Position numbers and translations under genes: made by a program. Below, in pieces: positions 1 through 5,215 of a DNA stretch of 12,458 nucleotides. Position 1 is the stretch's first letter; every line of letters starts with the position of its first letter. The DNA comes from an uncultured Actinomycetes bacterium (lineage in GTDB: Bacteria; Actinomycetota; Actinomycetes; Nanopelagicales; Nanopelagicaceae): the NCBI GenBank assembly GCA_903928395.1, contig CAIYQS010000010.1, forward strand, positions 1 through 12,458, read 5' to 3'. The notes beneath the pieces were generated by a model. That model worked only from the letters and a program-made list of their open reading frames with translations. It searched no databases and was not told where the DNA came from.

Positions 1-1
1 A

Positions 2-91
2 CTGGATGTTTTTGAAAACTCTGGACACTTGCTCTCATGGGAAGAGCCAGACCGTTATGTCAACGCGATCCGTGCTTTTCTCAAGGAATGA
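2..91 (+). CDS. alpha/beta hydrolase, C-terminal fragment (5' end outside window)
   Basis: The frame beginning at base 2 gives 29 residues ending ENSGHLLSWEEPDRY...AFLKE and a TGA at 89-91. The pattern S-G-H-x(3)-W-E-E-P followed by a helix ending in F-L is the usual C-terminus of alpha/beta-hydrolase-fold enzymes. The His (9th visible residue) would be the catalytic-triad histidine. Substrate and full length cannot be judged because the nucleophile region lies outside the window. The gene is convergent with the VKOR gene, whose stop begins 15 nt away, and no clear terminator lies between them. It is unrelated in sequence to the other hydrolase at 5785-6561 apart from the fold. The family call is fairly safe; a specific function is not. 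Confidence 0.75.
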   Translation: MDVFENSGHLLSWEEPDRYVNAIRAFLKE

Positions 92-106
92 TTCCGGGGT
101 AAACCT

Positions 107-721
107 TTAAGGTAGGAAATATTTTCCGTACTTTATAAGAATTGCAAAGGCTAATGCGCAGTAAATGAAGGTGTAGGAAACACGACCCCAACCCTTATTG
201 AGGAAATTAGCAAACCTCTCCTCCAACCTGGGTGAAAGATTCCAGGTATTCTCCATGACATTGATTCTCGTCATTGTTGAAAAGACGGTAATTGTCGAGG
301 CGGTTACTAAGAGGCACCAAGGACAAAATGCCTTGATAACAAAGAAGGACTGAGAAAGGAGCCAGAGCGCGAATAGTAGGCCGGCTGTGTACACCACATG
401 CGCCGTACGAAGGAACCATCTAGGGAAAGCCACTAAACCTAGACCAGCCACAGCTACAGAAATTACAACTGGTTCCGTCATTAATCCTAGAAAGGCGTTT
501 GGGAATCCTAATAAATGTGATTGCCAAGATCTGGCTACTTTTCCACATGAGACGACGGCATTCACATCACAGGACAGTTTGCCTGAGGGATTTGCCGCCA
601 ACTTAATAGCGTCATAAGAAAGTACTAAGGAAGCGATTAAACTCAAGATGGACGAAACCAACATGGCGACATATGTCTTCCGATATTTGCGGAGCCCTTC
701 AAGTGGTGCAAGTTCGCTCAT
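107..721 (-). CDS. vitamin K epoxide reductase (VKOR) family thiol oxidase
   Basis: This is a 204-aa polytopic membrane protein with hydrophobic segments at about 17-39, 70-98, 103-130 and 181-202. It has the two cysteine pairs that define bacterial VKOR homologues: C51 and C59 in a periplasmic-side loop (SCDVNAVVSCG, followed by GFPNAFLG), and a C133-P-W-C136 motif at the start of a helix. In Actinomycetota this family replaces DsbB: it reoxidises a DsbA-like thioredoxin partner and passes electrons to quinone, so exported proteins can form disulfides. No thioredoxin domain is fused at the C-terminus, so the partner must be encoded elsewhere. The ATG at 721 has no Shine-Dalgarno; a TACGAT hexamer sits 6 nt upstream, suggesting a leaderless mRNA. 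The gene is convergent with the hydrolase fragment. The family assignment is strong; the exact partner is unknown. Confidence 0.9.
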   Translation of the reverse strand: MSELAPLEGLRKYRKTYVAMLVSSILSLIASLVLSYDAIKLAANPSGKLSCDVNAVVSCGKVARSWQSHLLGFPNAFLGLMTEPVVISVAVAGLGLVAFPRWFLRTAHVVYTAGLLFALWLLSQSFFVIKAFCPWCLLVTASTITVFSTMTRINVMENTWNLSPRLEERFANFLNKGWGRVSYTFIYCALAFAILIKYGKYFLP

Positions 722-727
722 AAGAGG

Positions 728-733
728 ATCGTA
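728..733 (-). promoter_or_regulatory. -10-like hexamer for leaderless VKOR mRNA
   Basis: On the minus strand TACGAT ends 6 nt before the VKOR ATG. It fits TANNNT and matches TATAAT at 4 of 6 positions. No purine-rich SD lies upstream of the start. I see no convincing -35. Initiation about 7 nt downstream of the hexamer would put the first transcribed base at the A of the ATG. This is inference from spacing only. Confidence 0.4.
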
Positions 734-778
734 CCCACCGGAGGCAGTAACAAGGGGAATATGGCCCTCACCAGACTT

Positions 779-892
779 CTACTTACCTGTGATCTGAGCG
801 ATAACCCGGCTCAAATACCCCATTTGTGCCCGTCCTTCTAGTACCCTGTTATTGGAGCGTTTAATAATGATAATAATGCTCGCTTCATACAT
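779..892 (-). CDS. possible leaderless small ORF, 37 aa, unknown
   Basis: An open frame on the minus strand runs from ATG at 892 to TAG at 779-781 and encodes 37 residues. It begins MYEASIIIIIKRSNN and ends VIAQITGK. It has a run of five isoleucines and several basic residues (net positive) but is too short for a family call. The main support is positional: TAGTAT lies exactly 6 nt before the ATG, the same arrangement as at VKOR, the aldo/keto reductase, the secreted 162-aa protein and the PLP decarboxylase. It lies 57 nt upstream of VKOR in the same direction and its start is 25 nt from the divergent gene at 918. It may be a real small protein, a leader of the VKOR transcript or chance. I recognise no homologue. 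Confidence 0.25.
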   Translation of the reverse strand: MYEASIIIIIKRSNNRVLEGRAQMGYLSRVIAQITGK

Positions 893-898
893 CAGCCG

Positions 899-904
899 AT
901 ACTA
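899..904 (-). promoter_or_regulatory. -10-like hexamer upstream of the 37-aa ORF
   Basis: TAGTAT on the minus strand is followed by CGGCTG and then ATG. The hexamer fits TANNNT and the spacing equals that at the other probable leaderless starts in this window. The only -35-like element seen, TTGAAT at 925-930, is 20 nt away, which is long. Confidence 0.3.
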
Positions 905-917
905 GAAAAGGACTTGT

Positions 918-1142
918 ATGGACGATTCAACGGATCTAAAAGAGTCAAAGGAATCTAAGACTCAAAAACAGTTGGCAGAAGCTCTCGAATACGCAAAATG
1001 GCGAGACGCATTTCAACGCAAGAATTTTGATTATCAAGAGCGTTGGCATGGATGGCAATCACCAATTGGGCTCGGCGGTGGCACCATGTTCATTTGCCTA
1101 GGACTTTATTTCCTAAGCCTTGCTTGGACCAATTTGCGCTGA
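918..1142 (+). CDS. small single-pass membrane protein, unknown function
   Basis: This is a 74-aa protein that I do not recognise. Residues 1-45 are highly charged and probably helical (rich in Asp, Glu, Lys and Gln, then WRDAFQRKNFDYQERW). Residues about 50-70 form one hydrophobic segment (GGGTMFICLGLYFLSLAW), giving a tail-anchored or C-terminal-helix topology with the charged part probably in the cytoplasm. The ATG has an AAAAGGA Shine-Dalgarno at 906-912 with 5-nt spacing, so translation is well supported. A strong hairpin follows the stop closely, consistent with a monocistronic unit. A GATAAT hexamer at 869-874 could be its -10. The gene diverges from VKOR and the possible 37-aa ORF. 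Function is unknown. Confidence 0.7.
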   Translation: MDDSTDLKESKESKTQKQLAEALEYAKWRDAFQRKNFDYQERWHGWQSPIGLGGGTMFICLGLYFLSLAWTNLR

Positions 1143-1151
1143 CCTGCAATG

Positions 1152-1192
1152 AGTGGAGTCGCCACGCTTTGGTTAAGTGCAGCGACTCCACT
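1152..1192 (+). terminator. 11-bp perfect stem hairpin downstream of the small membrane protein
   Basis: AGTGGAGTCGC (1152-1162) and GCGACTCCACT (1182-1192) are perfect reverse complements around a 19-nt loop, and flanking bases 1149-1151 and 1193-1195 can extend the stem. The hairpin begins 10 nt after the stop at 1142 and is followed by a T-rich stretch (TTATCTTATTTGC). It is most simply a transcription terminator. The large loop is unusual for a Rho-independent terminator; CAC (1163-1165) and GTG (1177-1179) could add a second short helix. Confidence 0.6.
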
Positions 1193-1285
1193 TATCTTAT
1201 TTGCTCATTCGCTCCCCTTTTAGGGAAATCACCACAACGTTTAGAACAGTAAGAAAACGGTTAGAAAAGGAGAAGATAAGAGTTA

Positions 1286-1315
1286 TAGGCGTTACTTAAT
1301 CTTACGTTAAGCCTA
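1286..1315. promoter_or_regulatory. imperfect inverted repeat upstream of the collagen-like gene
   Basis: TAGGCGTTAC (1286-1295) and GTTAAGCCTA (1306-1315) form an inverted repeat matching at 8 of 10 positions around a 10-nt centre. It lies 37 nt before the ATG of the collagen-like gene, where an operator or 5'-UTR structure could sit. The rest of 1193-1351 shows a purine-rich stretch (about 1262-1280) but no other supported element. Function is a guess. Confidence 0.25.
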
Positions 1316-1351
1316 CTTTGGCGTGAGATTGGAAGAATTCGTGAGCAGCTC

Positions 1352-2605
1352 ATGAAAATCAATTGGACACCTAAATACTTTGCTACAAGCGTTGCCCTCG
1401 TTTCGCTTTTACTAGTGGGAGCTAGTTCTCTCTCTGCCTCCGCTATTCAACAAAGGGCAGTACCTGTTCCTATTGCTGGTTCGATAACAAAGAATCTCTT
1501 GCCATCAACCGATAATTCCTATTCTTTGGGAACATCCACTCTTCGCTGGAAACAACTCTATGTGGGTACGCAGATAAGAATTGGAAACTTGTTGATCACT
1601 CCCACTGGAATCACATCTGTTTCATCAAGTCTAGGAATAACAATTGGAAAAGAAGGAGGATCCGGGTTTCTCACGACATTTCTCCCGATCAAATTTCCTG
1701 ATGGGACTGTTCAGAGTTCTGCCGCAACCTCGATTGTTGGAGCGACGGGTCCTGCTGGTTCCACGGGTCTCCCCGGGGCAATTGGAGCTACAGGTCCTCA
1801 AGGCGCTCAAGGCATCCAAGGGCTGCAGGGGATTCAGGGAATTCCTGGGCTGCCTGGTGTGAACGGGTTAAATGGTTCAACTGGTCCTGCTGGTCCTGCT
1901 GGGGCAACTGGTCCTGCTGGTCCTGCTGGGGCAACTGGTCCTGCTGGGGCAACTGGTCCTGCTGGGGCAACTGGTCCTGCTGGGGCAACAGGTCCTGCTG
2001 GGGCAACAGGTCCTGCTGGGGCAACAGGTGCAACCGGCCCTCAAGGATCGAATGGATCAAATGGATTTATACCGCAATCAATTTGCGGAGCAGGCGGAGC
2101 ATCGCTGTGCGTCATCGGTGCGACCGGCCCTGGTGGAGGGACGATCTTCTACGTCGATTACAACAACCAGTTCAGCGGTTTTGATTATTTGGAAGCAGCA
2201 CCTGCGGATATTGGTGCGATGGCTTGGGCTTCGACTACAACTGTTTCTGTCCCAAGTGCTGGCGGGTGGACTGGCAGAGGCGTAGGGACTGGTTTAACAA
2301 ATACTGATGCGATTATCGCTGCTTTCGCAGGAGGCACTACTGGAGCAGCCTACTCAGCTCGCAACTACACAAATAATGGAAAGAGTGACTGGTTCTTACC
2401 ATCTTTCGGAGAACTCAAATTAATGGATGCAAACCTTCAGGGACTGGCTGGAATTTCTTTTGGTACCGCTAGCACAGGTTTCTACTGGTCTTCTAGTGAA
2501 ACTGATGCAACGAGTGCGTGGTCGTGGTGGTTCCGGTATGGCTATGGTTCATCAGGAGCCAAAAGTACTGCGACGAATTTAGTCAGGCCTATTAGAGAGT
2601 TTTAA
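1352..2605 (+). CDS. secreted collagen-like protein with Lcl/DUF1566 C-terminal domain
   Basis: This 417-aa protein carries an N-terminal signal peptide (hydrophobic about 10-30, cleavage likely after SASA at 31). Residues 48-73 (LLPSTDNSYSLG, then RWKQLYVG) and 113-125 (KFPDGTVQSSAA) resemble modules of phage tail fibres. Residues 130-237 are 36 uninterrupted Gly-X-Y triplets, many GPA-GAT, predicted to trimerise as a collagen triple helix. Residues about 262-417 match the DUF1566/Lcl C-terminal fold: GGTIFYVD, LEAAP, DWFLPS (346-351), YWSSSE (388-393) and terminal VRPIREF. Cysteines 245 and 253 may pair. The Legionella collagen-like adhesin Lcl has this collagen plus C-terminal-domain plan, so surface attachment is a reasonable inference. 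No LPXTG sorting signal or other anchor is visible. The ATG has no close SD (GGAAG is about 16 nt upstream), so the start is good but not certain. Confidence 0.88.
   Translation: MKINWTPKYFATSVALVSLLLVGASSLSASAIQQRAVPVPIAGSITKNLLPSTDNSYSLGTSTLRWKQLYVGTQIRIGNLLITPTGITSVSSSLGITIGKEGGSGFLTTFLPIKFPDGTVQSSAATSIVGATGPAGSTGLPGAIGATGPQGAQGIQGLQGIQGIPGLPGVNGLNGSTGPAGPAGATGPAGPAGATGPAGATGPAGATGPAGATGPAGATGPAGATGATGPQGSNGSNGFIPQSICGAGGASLCVIGATGPGGGTIFYVDYNNQFSGFDYLEAAPADIGAMAWASTTTVSVPSAGGWTGRGVGTGLTNTDAIIAAFAGGTTGAAYSARNYTNNGKSDWFLPSFGELKLMDANLQGLAGISFGTASTGFYWSSSETDATSAWSWWFRYGYGSSGAKSTATNLVRPIREF
1883..2026 (+). repeat. 18-bp in-frame tandem repeat encoding GPAGAT
   Basis: The unit GGTCCTGCTGGGGCAACW encodes Gly-Pro-Ala-Gly-Ala-Thr. 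Units lie at 1892-1909 and, contiguously, at 1919-1936, 1937-1954, 1955-1972, 1973-1990, 1991-2008 and 2009-2026. Two half units (GGTCCTGCT) at 1883-1891 and 1910-1918 make a 27-bp higher-order repeat at the left. The first four full units end ACT and the last three end ACA, but they are otherwise identical at the DNA level. This is far more conserved than the protein requires and indicates recent expansion. Gain or loss of units stays in frame and changes the length of the collagen rod. Confidence 0.95.
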
Positions 2606-2633
2606 ATACTTTTACATAGAAGTTTTGCGTACA

Positions 2634-2651
2634 AGTCCTTTTGAAAGGGCT
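2634..2651 (+). terminator. short hairpin between the collagen-like gene and the aldo/keto reductase
   Basis: AGTCCTTT and AAAGGGCT form an 8-bp near-palindromic stem (one G-T pair) with a very small loop, about 29 nt after the collagen-like stop. There is no T tract after it, so it is at best a weak terminator. It also sits just upstream of the reductase -10-like hexamer and could be an operator. Confidence 0.3.
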
Positions 2652-2658
2652 CGTCATG

Positions 2659-2664
2659 TAAAGT
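2659..2664 (+). promoter_or_regulatory. -10-like hexamer for leaderless aldo/keto reductase mRNA
   Basis: TAAAGT is followed by exactly 6 nt and the ATG at 2671. It fits TANNNT and matches TATAAT at 4 of 6 positions. No SD precedes the start. No clear -35 was found at 16-19 nt spacing. Confidence 0.4.
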
Positions 2665-2670
2665 TTCAAT

Positions 2671-3525
2671 ATGGAGAAAATTACGCTCAACAATGGAGTT
2701 GAAATGCCGATTCTTGGTTTCGGTGTATTCCAACTTGCCGACGATAGCGAATGTGAAAGAGCGGTGCTCGACGCCTTGGAGACTGGTTATCGCCTGCTAG
2801 ACACCGCCGCTTCGTATAGGAATGAAAGATCGGTAGGGCGTGCAATAAAAGCGAGTGGAATTGCTCGGGAGGATCTTTTCATTACGACCAAAGTATGGAT
2901 CCAAGAAACCGGCGAAGAAAATACTCATAAAGCTTTGGAAAAGTCGCTAAAGAAATTGGAATTGGACTACGTCGATCTTTACTTGATTCATCATCCATTT
3001 GGTGACTATTACGGCAGCTGGCGTGCAATGGAAAAGATGTATGCAAAGGGGTTGGCCAGGGCTATTGGTGTTTCAAATTTCTATCCGGACCGTTTAGTTG
3101 ATTTGATAATTCATAGCGAGATTAAACCGACAGTCAACCAAATTGAAGCGCATCCATATTTTCAGCGTAATGATTATCAGGATGAGCTGAACACACTTGG
3201 AGTGCAGATGGAAGCATGGGGTCCCTTTGGGCAAGGCAAGGGTGATCTGCTCAAAAACACTACCCTTTTGAAGATCGCCTCGCGCCACGAGAAAACTATT
3301 GCCCAGGTGATCTTGCGTTGGCTTATACAAAGAAAAGTGGTCACCATCCCAAAGACGGCTCGAGTAGAACGAATGAAAGAGAATTTTGAGGTATTTGATT
3401 TTCAACTTACAACTGACGAGATGGCTTCAATCAAGACTCTTGACACCGATAAGACGTTGTTCTTCGATCATCGAACATCAGAGATTGCAGATTGGTTGGG
3501 CCATAGGATCCTCGATCTTTCCTAA
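2671..3525 (+). CDS. aldo/keto reductase, AKR5-like (2,5-diketo-gluconate reductase type)
   Basis: This 284-aa cytosolic (alpha/beta)8-barrel NADPH oxidoreductase reduces aldehydes or ketones. The catalytic tetrad is visible: D44 and Y49 in LLDTAASYRNE, K74 in ITTKVW and H107 in LYLIHHP. The cofactor end has the IPKT..R..EN pattern (236-248) that contacts the NADPH 2'-phosphate and adenine. GVSNF (133-137) and VNQIEAHPYFQ are also diagnostic. Length is typical for prokaryotic AKRs. The second position of the usual LIHWP motif is His rather than Trp, a common variation that may affect substrate choice. Substrate cannot be read from the sequence. The likely start is the only in-frame ATG near the conserved N-terminus and appears leaderless. 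The gene is convergent with the squalene-cyclase-like gene, 12 nt between stops. Confidence 0.93.
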   Translation: MEKITLNNGVEMPILGFGVFQLADDSECERAVLDALETGYRLLDTAASYRNERSVGRAIKASGIAREDLFITTKVWIQETGEENTHKALEKSLKKLELDYVDLYLIHHPFGDYYGSWRAMEKMYAKGLARAIGVSNFYPDRLVDLIIHSEIKPTVNQIEAHPYFQRNDYQDELNTLGVQMEAWGPFGQGKGDLLKNTTLLKIASRHEKTIAQVILRWLIQRKVVTIPKTARVERMKENFEVFDFQLTTDEMASIKTLDTDKTLFFDHRTSEIADWLGHRILDLS

Positions 3526-3529
3526 CACT

Positions 3530-3547
3530 GGACAGATTTAACTGTCC
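3530..3547. terminator. short inverted repeat between convergent genes
   Basis: GGACAG (3530-3535), a 6-nt loop and CTGTCC (3542-3547) form a 6-bp stem that spans the stop codon of the minus-strand gene and follows the reductase stop. It could act weakly in both directions. No T tract is present on either side. Confidence 0.3.
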
Positions 3548-4509
3548 CACCAGTTCAACACCCGCGTCGCATAAAAAGTTAACCATGGTGAAGGTTCGCC
3601 AGCTTCAACATCTATGTCGAACCAAGTTGCTCCCGGAGAGCGTCCTTGTTGCAGCCAGCGTCCGTCTCCCCTATCGGCTGCTCGAACAATTGTTATCGCT
3701 TCACTTGCTCTTTGGTCAGGTTGTTGGCCGTCAAAGAGGGCGGCTTCTCGGAAGTAATCCAACGCCCGAAGTGCTGAGTACTTCCATCTAAAAGGAAAAG
3801 AAAAATCGGTGACCCAACCGCCAACCAACTCCTGGGTTGTAGCACAGTGAGTTAAGCGGCGATCCAGCAAGTATTCATGGGCACGATGACGTGCGAGTTT
3901 GAGTTCGGCATCCCCACCGATAGCTCTTTCATACCAAAGAATGCCTCTTAATGAATTGAGTGTTGAATGAAACGATGATCGTTTTGATCCTTCAATCCAC
4001 TCGCAGTTCCACCCTCCATCTTGCATTTGGTGCTCCAAGAACCAATCTCTCAGTCCCCTGACGTCAGCTCCCAACCAAACTCCATTTGCCAAGGTGAAAG
4101 CATTAATGCAGCAATCAACTTCCCCTCCCCAGTAAGGAAGATCGTCATAATCCCATTTGCTGTTCTTCGCCAATTTTTCTGCAGTGTCCGGAAGAGAAGA
4201 AGAATCAACTCCCCATTCCCGAAGCGCGTTTAATGTCCAAGTGGTTGCTGTGTATGGTTGTCCATCCTTGTCATCGGGGTGGGTCTGGGTCCTTGGATCG
4301 TTTCTACGGGGGAAATAAGAACCTCCTGCCCACTGACCATCTAAATCTTGCAAAGAGAGAAGCCGAGCCCCAAATCCCTCTTTGGGAACTCGTAAACGAG
4401 TTGAATTCCATACATTTTCGGATAACTTGGCGAGGTCACGTTCAACCTGCCAGCGCAAAGTTGGGTCAGTGTCAAGCATCCATTCAAGATTGGTTTGAGA
4501 GGGTGTCAC
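3538..4509 (-). CDS. squalene-cyclase/prenyltransferase-fold protein, function unknown
   Basis: This 323-aa protein has repeated QW-like motifs of the alpha-alpha barrel terpenoid cyclase/protein prenyltransferase superfamily: LLSLQDLDGQWAGG (50-63), HQMQDGGWNCEW (160-171) and DRGDGRWLQQGR (279-290). The acidic DXDD motif of class II squalene-hopene cyclases is not visible and the chain is about half their length, so a true triterpene cyclase is unlikely. D-C-C at 132-134 could be metal-binding, but that is a guess. No signal peptide is seen, so it is probably cytosolic. The start is GTG at 4509, overlapping the TGA of the upstream 54-aa gene as GTGA, which implies translational coupling. An internal ATG at residue 11 is less likely because the residues before it look family-like. 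Biochemical role unknown. Confidence 0.8.
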   Translation of the reverse strand: MTPSQTNLEWMLDTDPTLRWQVERDLAKLSENVWNSTRLRVPKEGFGARLLSLQDLDGQWAGGSYFPRRNDPRTQTHPDDKDGQPYTATTWTLNALREWGVDSSSLPDTAEKLAKNSKWDYDDLPYWGGEVDCCINAFTLANGVWLGADVRGLRDWFLEHQMQDGGWNCEWIEGSKRSSFHSTLNSLRGILWYERAIGGDAELKLARHRAHEYLLDRRLTHCATTQELVGGWVTDFSFPFRWKYSALRALDYFREAALFDGQQPDQRASEAITIVRAADRGDGRWLQQGRSPGATWFDIDVEAGEPSPWLTFYATRVLNWWDS

Positions 4510-4670
4510 CGTTTAAAAAACCGCCAATAGAATCCAAGGCACACGAGAACAATCCCCACGTTAACAATAAAGCGAGGCACCGTGTGATGTCTAAAGAAAA
4601 CTAGATCCACTCCAACGATGGCAATAACCATAACTGCTGCAAAAATCACTCCATGGGTAAGTTTTTCCAT
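4506..4670 (-). CDS. 54-aa two-helix membrane protein, unknown
   Basis: An open frame on the minus strand from ATG at 4670 to TGA at 4506-4508 encodes 54 residues. The two hydrophobic segments, about 8-26 (VIFAAVMVIAIVGVDLVFF) and 34-48 (FIVNVGIVLVCLGFY), are separated by RHHTVPR, and the C-terminus is basic (WRFFKR). This is a plausible helical hairpin with a basic cytoplasmic tail. The strongest evidence is architecture: its stop overlaps the GTG start of the squalene-cyclase-like gene (GTGA), and it lies 44 nt downstream of the SHOCT gene in the same direction. No clear SD is seen. It is below the length at which ORFs are usually listed and I recognise no family. It probably works with the downstream protein at the membrane, which is inference from coupling only. 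Confidence 0.7.
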   Translation of the reverse strand: MEKLTHGVIFAAVMVIAIVGVDLVFFRHHTVPRFIVNVGIVLVCLGFYWRFFKR

Positions 4671-4714
4671 GTCGTATTGATATCAGGTTACCAAACACTT
4701 AGCAATCGAAATGG

Positions 4715-4984
4715 CTACGAACCGGAGAGATGACTCTTTATCGTCGTATATTCTTCTGGAGAGATTTCACCCTTTGCCAGTCGCATATTTAAGTGATCTA
4801 ATGCTTGTGACGAGGCCTTTTCTTGGTGTGGACTCAATTGATGTCGGCTGGAATCTGAGCCATGCCCCACAATCTTTATGATGAGCCAGACAAATGTTGA
4901 AATAAATAGAACCATAATTAGCAATCCAAAGATCGCGTAGCCGGATCCATACATCATGCCGCCCCTATCGTCATACCATCCCAT
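4715..4984 (-). CDS. SHOCT-domain single-pass membrane protein
   Basis: This is an 89-aa protein when started at the ATG at 4984. The N-terminus is short and Gly/Met/Tyr-rich (MGWYDDRGGMMYGSGY), followed by one transmembrane helix (about 17-37) and a polar linker. The C-terminal SHOCT motif is LDHLNMRLAKGEISPEEY (about 63-80). SHOCT domains are short helical modules thought to mediate oligomerisation or regulation at the ends of other proteins. The frame extends four codons upstream to a TTG at 4996, but GGAGAAG (4988-4994) lies inside that extension at ideal distance from the ATG, so the ATG is preferred. It is the first gene of a minus-strand unit with the 54-aa membrane protein and the squalene-cyclase-like gene. 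Function unknown beyond the domain name. Confidence 0.85.
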   Translation of the reverse strand: MGWYDDRGGMMYGSGYAIFGLLIMVLFISTFVWLIIKIVGHGSDSSRHQLSPHQEKASSQALDHLNMRLAKGEISPEEYTTIKSHLSGS

Positions 4985-4987
4985 AAT

Positions 4988-4994
4988 CTTCTCC
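4988..4994 (-). promoter_or_regulatory. Shine-Dalgarno that decides the SHOCT gene start
   Basis: GGAGAAG on the minus strand ends 3 nt before the ATG at 4984 (GGAG core 6 nt away). It overlaps codons 1-3 of the alternative TTG-initiated form, so the shorter form is favoured. Confidence 0.75.
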
Positions 4995-5087
4995 AATTTT
5001 CGGTGTAGAACGCCAGGTAATTGTGAAATTCACCCTACTCTCTTACCCCTGTGAATCAGTTGGGATTTGGTACTTAAATTTTCTTAG

Positions 5088-5107
5088 AATTCCTTCGTTA
5101 AGGAATT
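5088..5107. promoter_or_regulatory. perfect 8-bp inverted repeat in the SHOCT/DUF4232 divergent region
   Basis: AATTCCTT (5088-5095), loop CGTT and AAGGAATT (5100-5107) form a perfect hairpin about midway in the 231-nt divergent intergenic region. No T tract follows on the plus strand, so it is not a canonical terminator. It could be an operator serving either gene or a 5'-UTR hairpin of the lipoprotein mRNA. I see no convincing promoter hexamers nearby. Confidence 0.35.
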
Positions 5108-5215
5108 GCAAGGTTTCTGTAAGTCAACCCAATTGCACCTTTGCTACAGTTTCAACATTGGTACTGGAAGGACAAACCTTTGTCCGAACCCACGTGCTAA
5201 ATAAGGGAGACGACC

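Noticed and set aside
722..917. tRNA or small structured RNA in the VKOR upstream region
   Set aside because: I found no cloverleaf, T-loop consensus or strong stem. The region is better explained by promoters and a possible short ORF.
1883..2026. CRISPR-like array
   Set aside because: The repeats are contiguous, 18 bp and in frame with coding sequence, with no unique spacers between units.
1788..2060. Antisense and alternate-frame ORFs across the collagen repeat (Leu/Gln-rich products)
   Set aside because: They arise because an 18-bp repeat lacking stops in one unit stays open in every frame. The plus-frame collagen reading has a signal peptide and a recognisable C-terminal domain.
3538..4509. 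Squalene-hopene cyclase function
   Set aside because: Only QW-like repeats are present. The acidic DXDD motif is not visible and the protein is about half the length of true class II cyclases.
4233..4604. Plus-strand ORF opposite the cyclase-like gene
   Set aside because: It has no SD or domain and is a shadow of the minus-strand coding frame with its QW motifs.
4715..4996. TTG start for the SHOCT gene at 4996
   Set aside because: The GGAGAAG Shine-Dalgarno lies inside the extra codons and is correctly spaced for the ATG at 4984.
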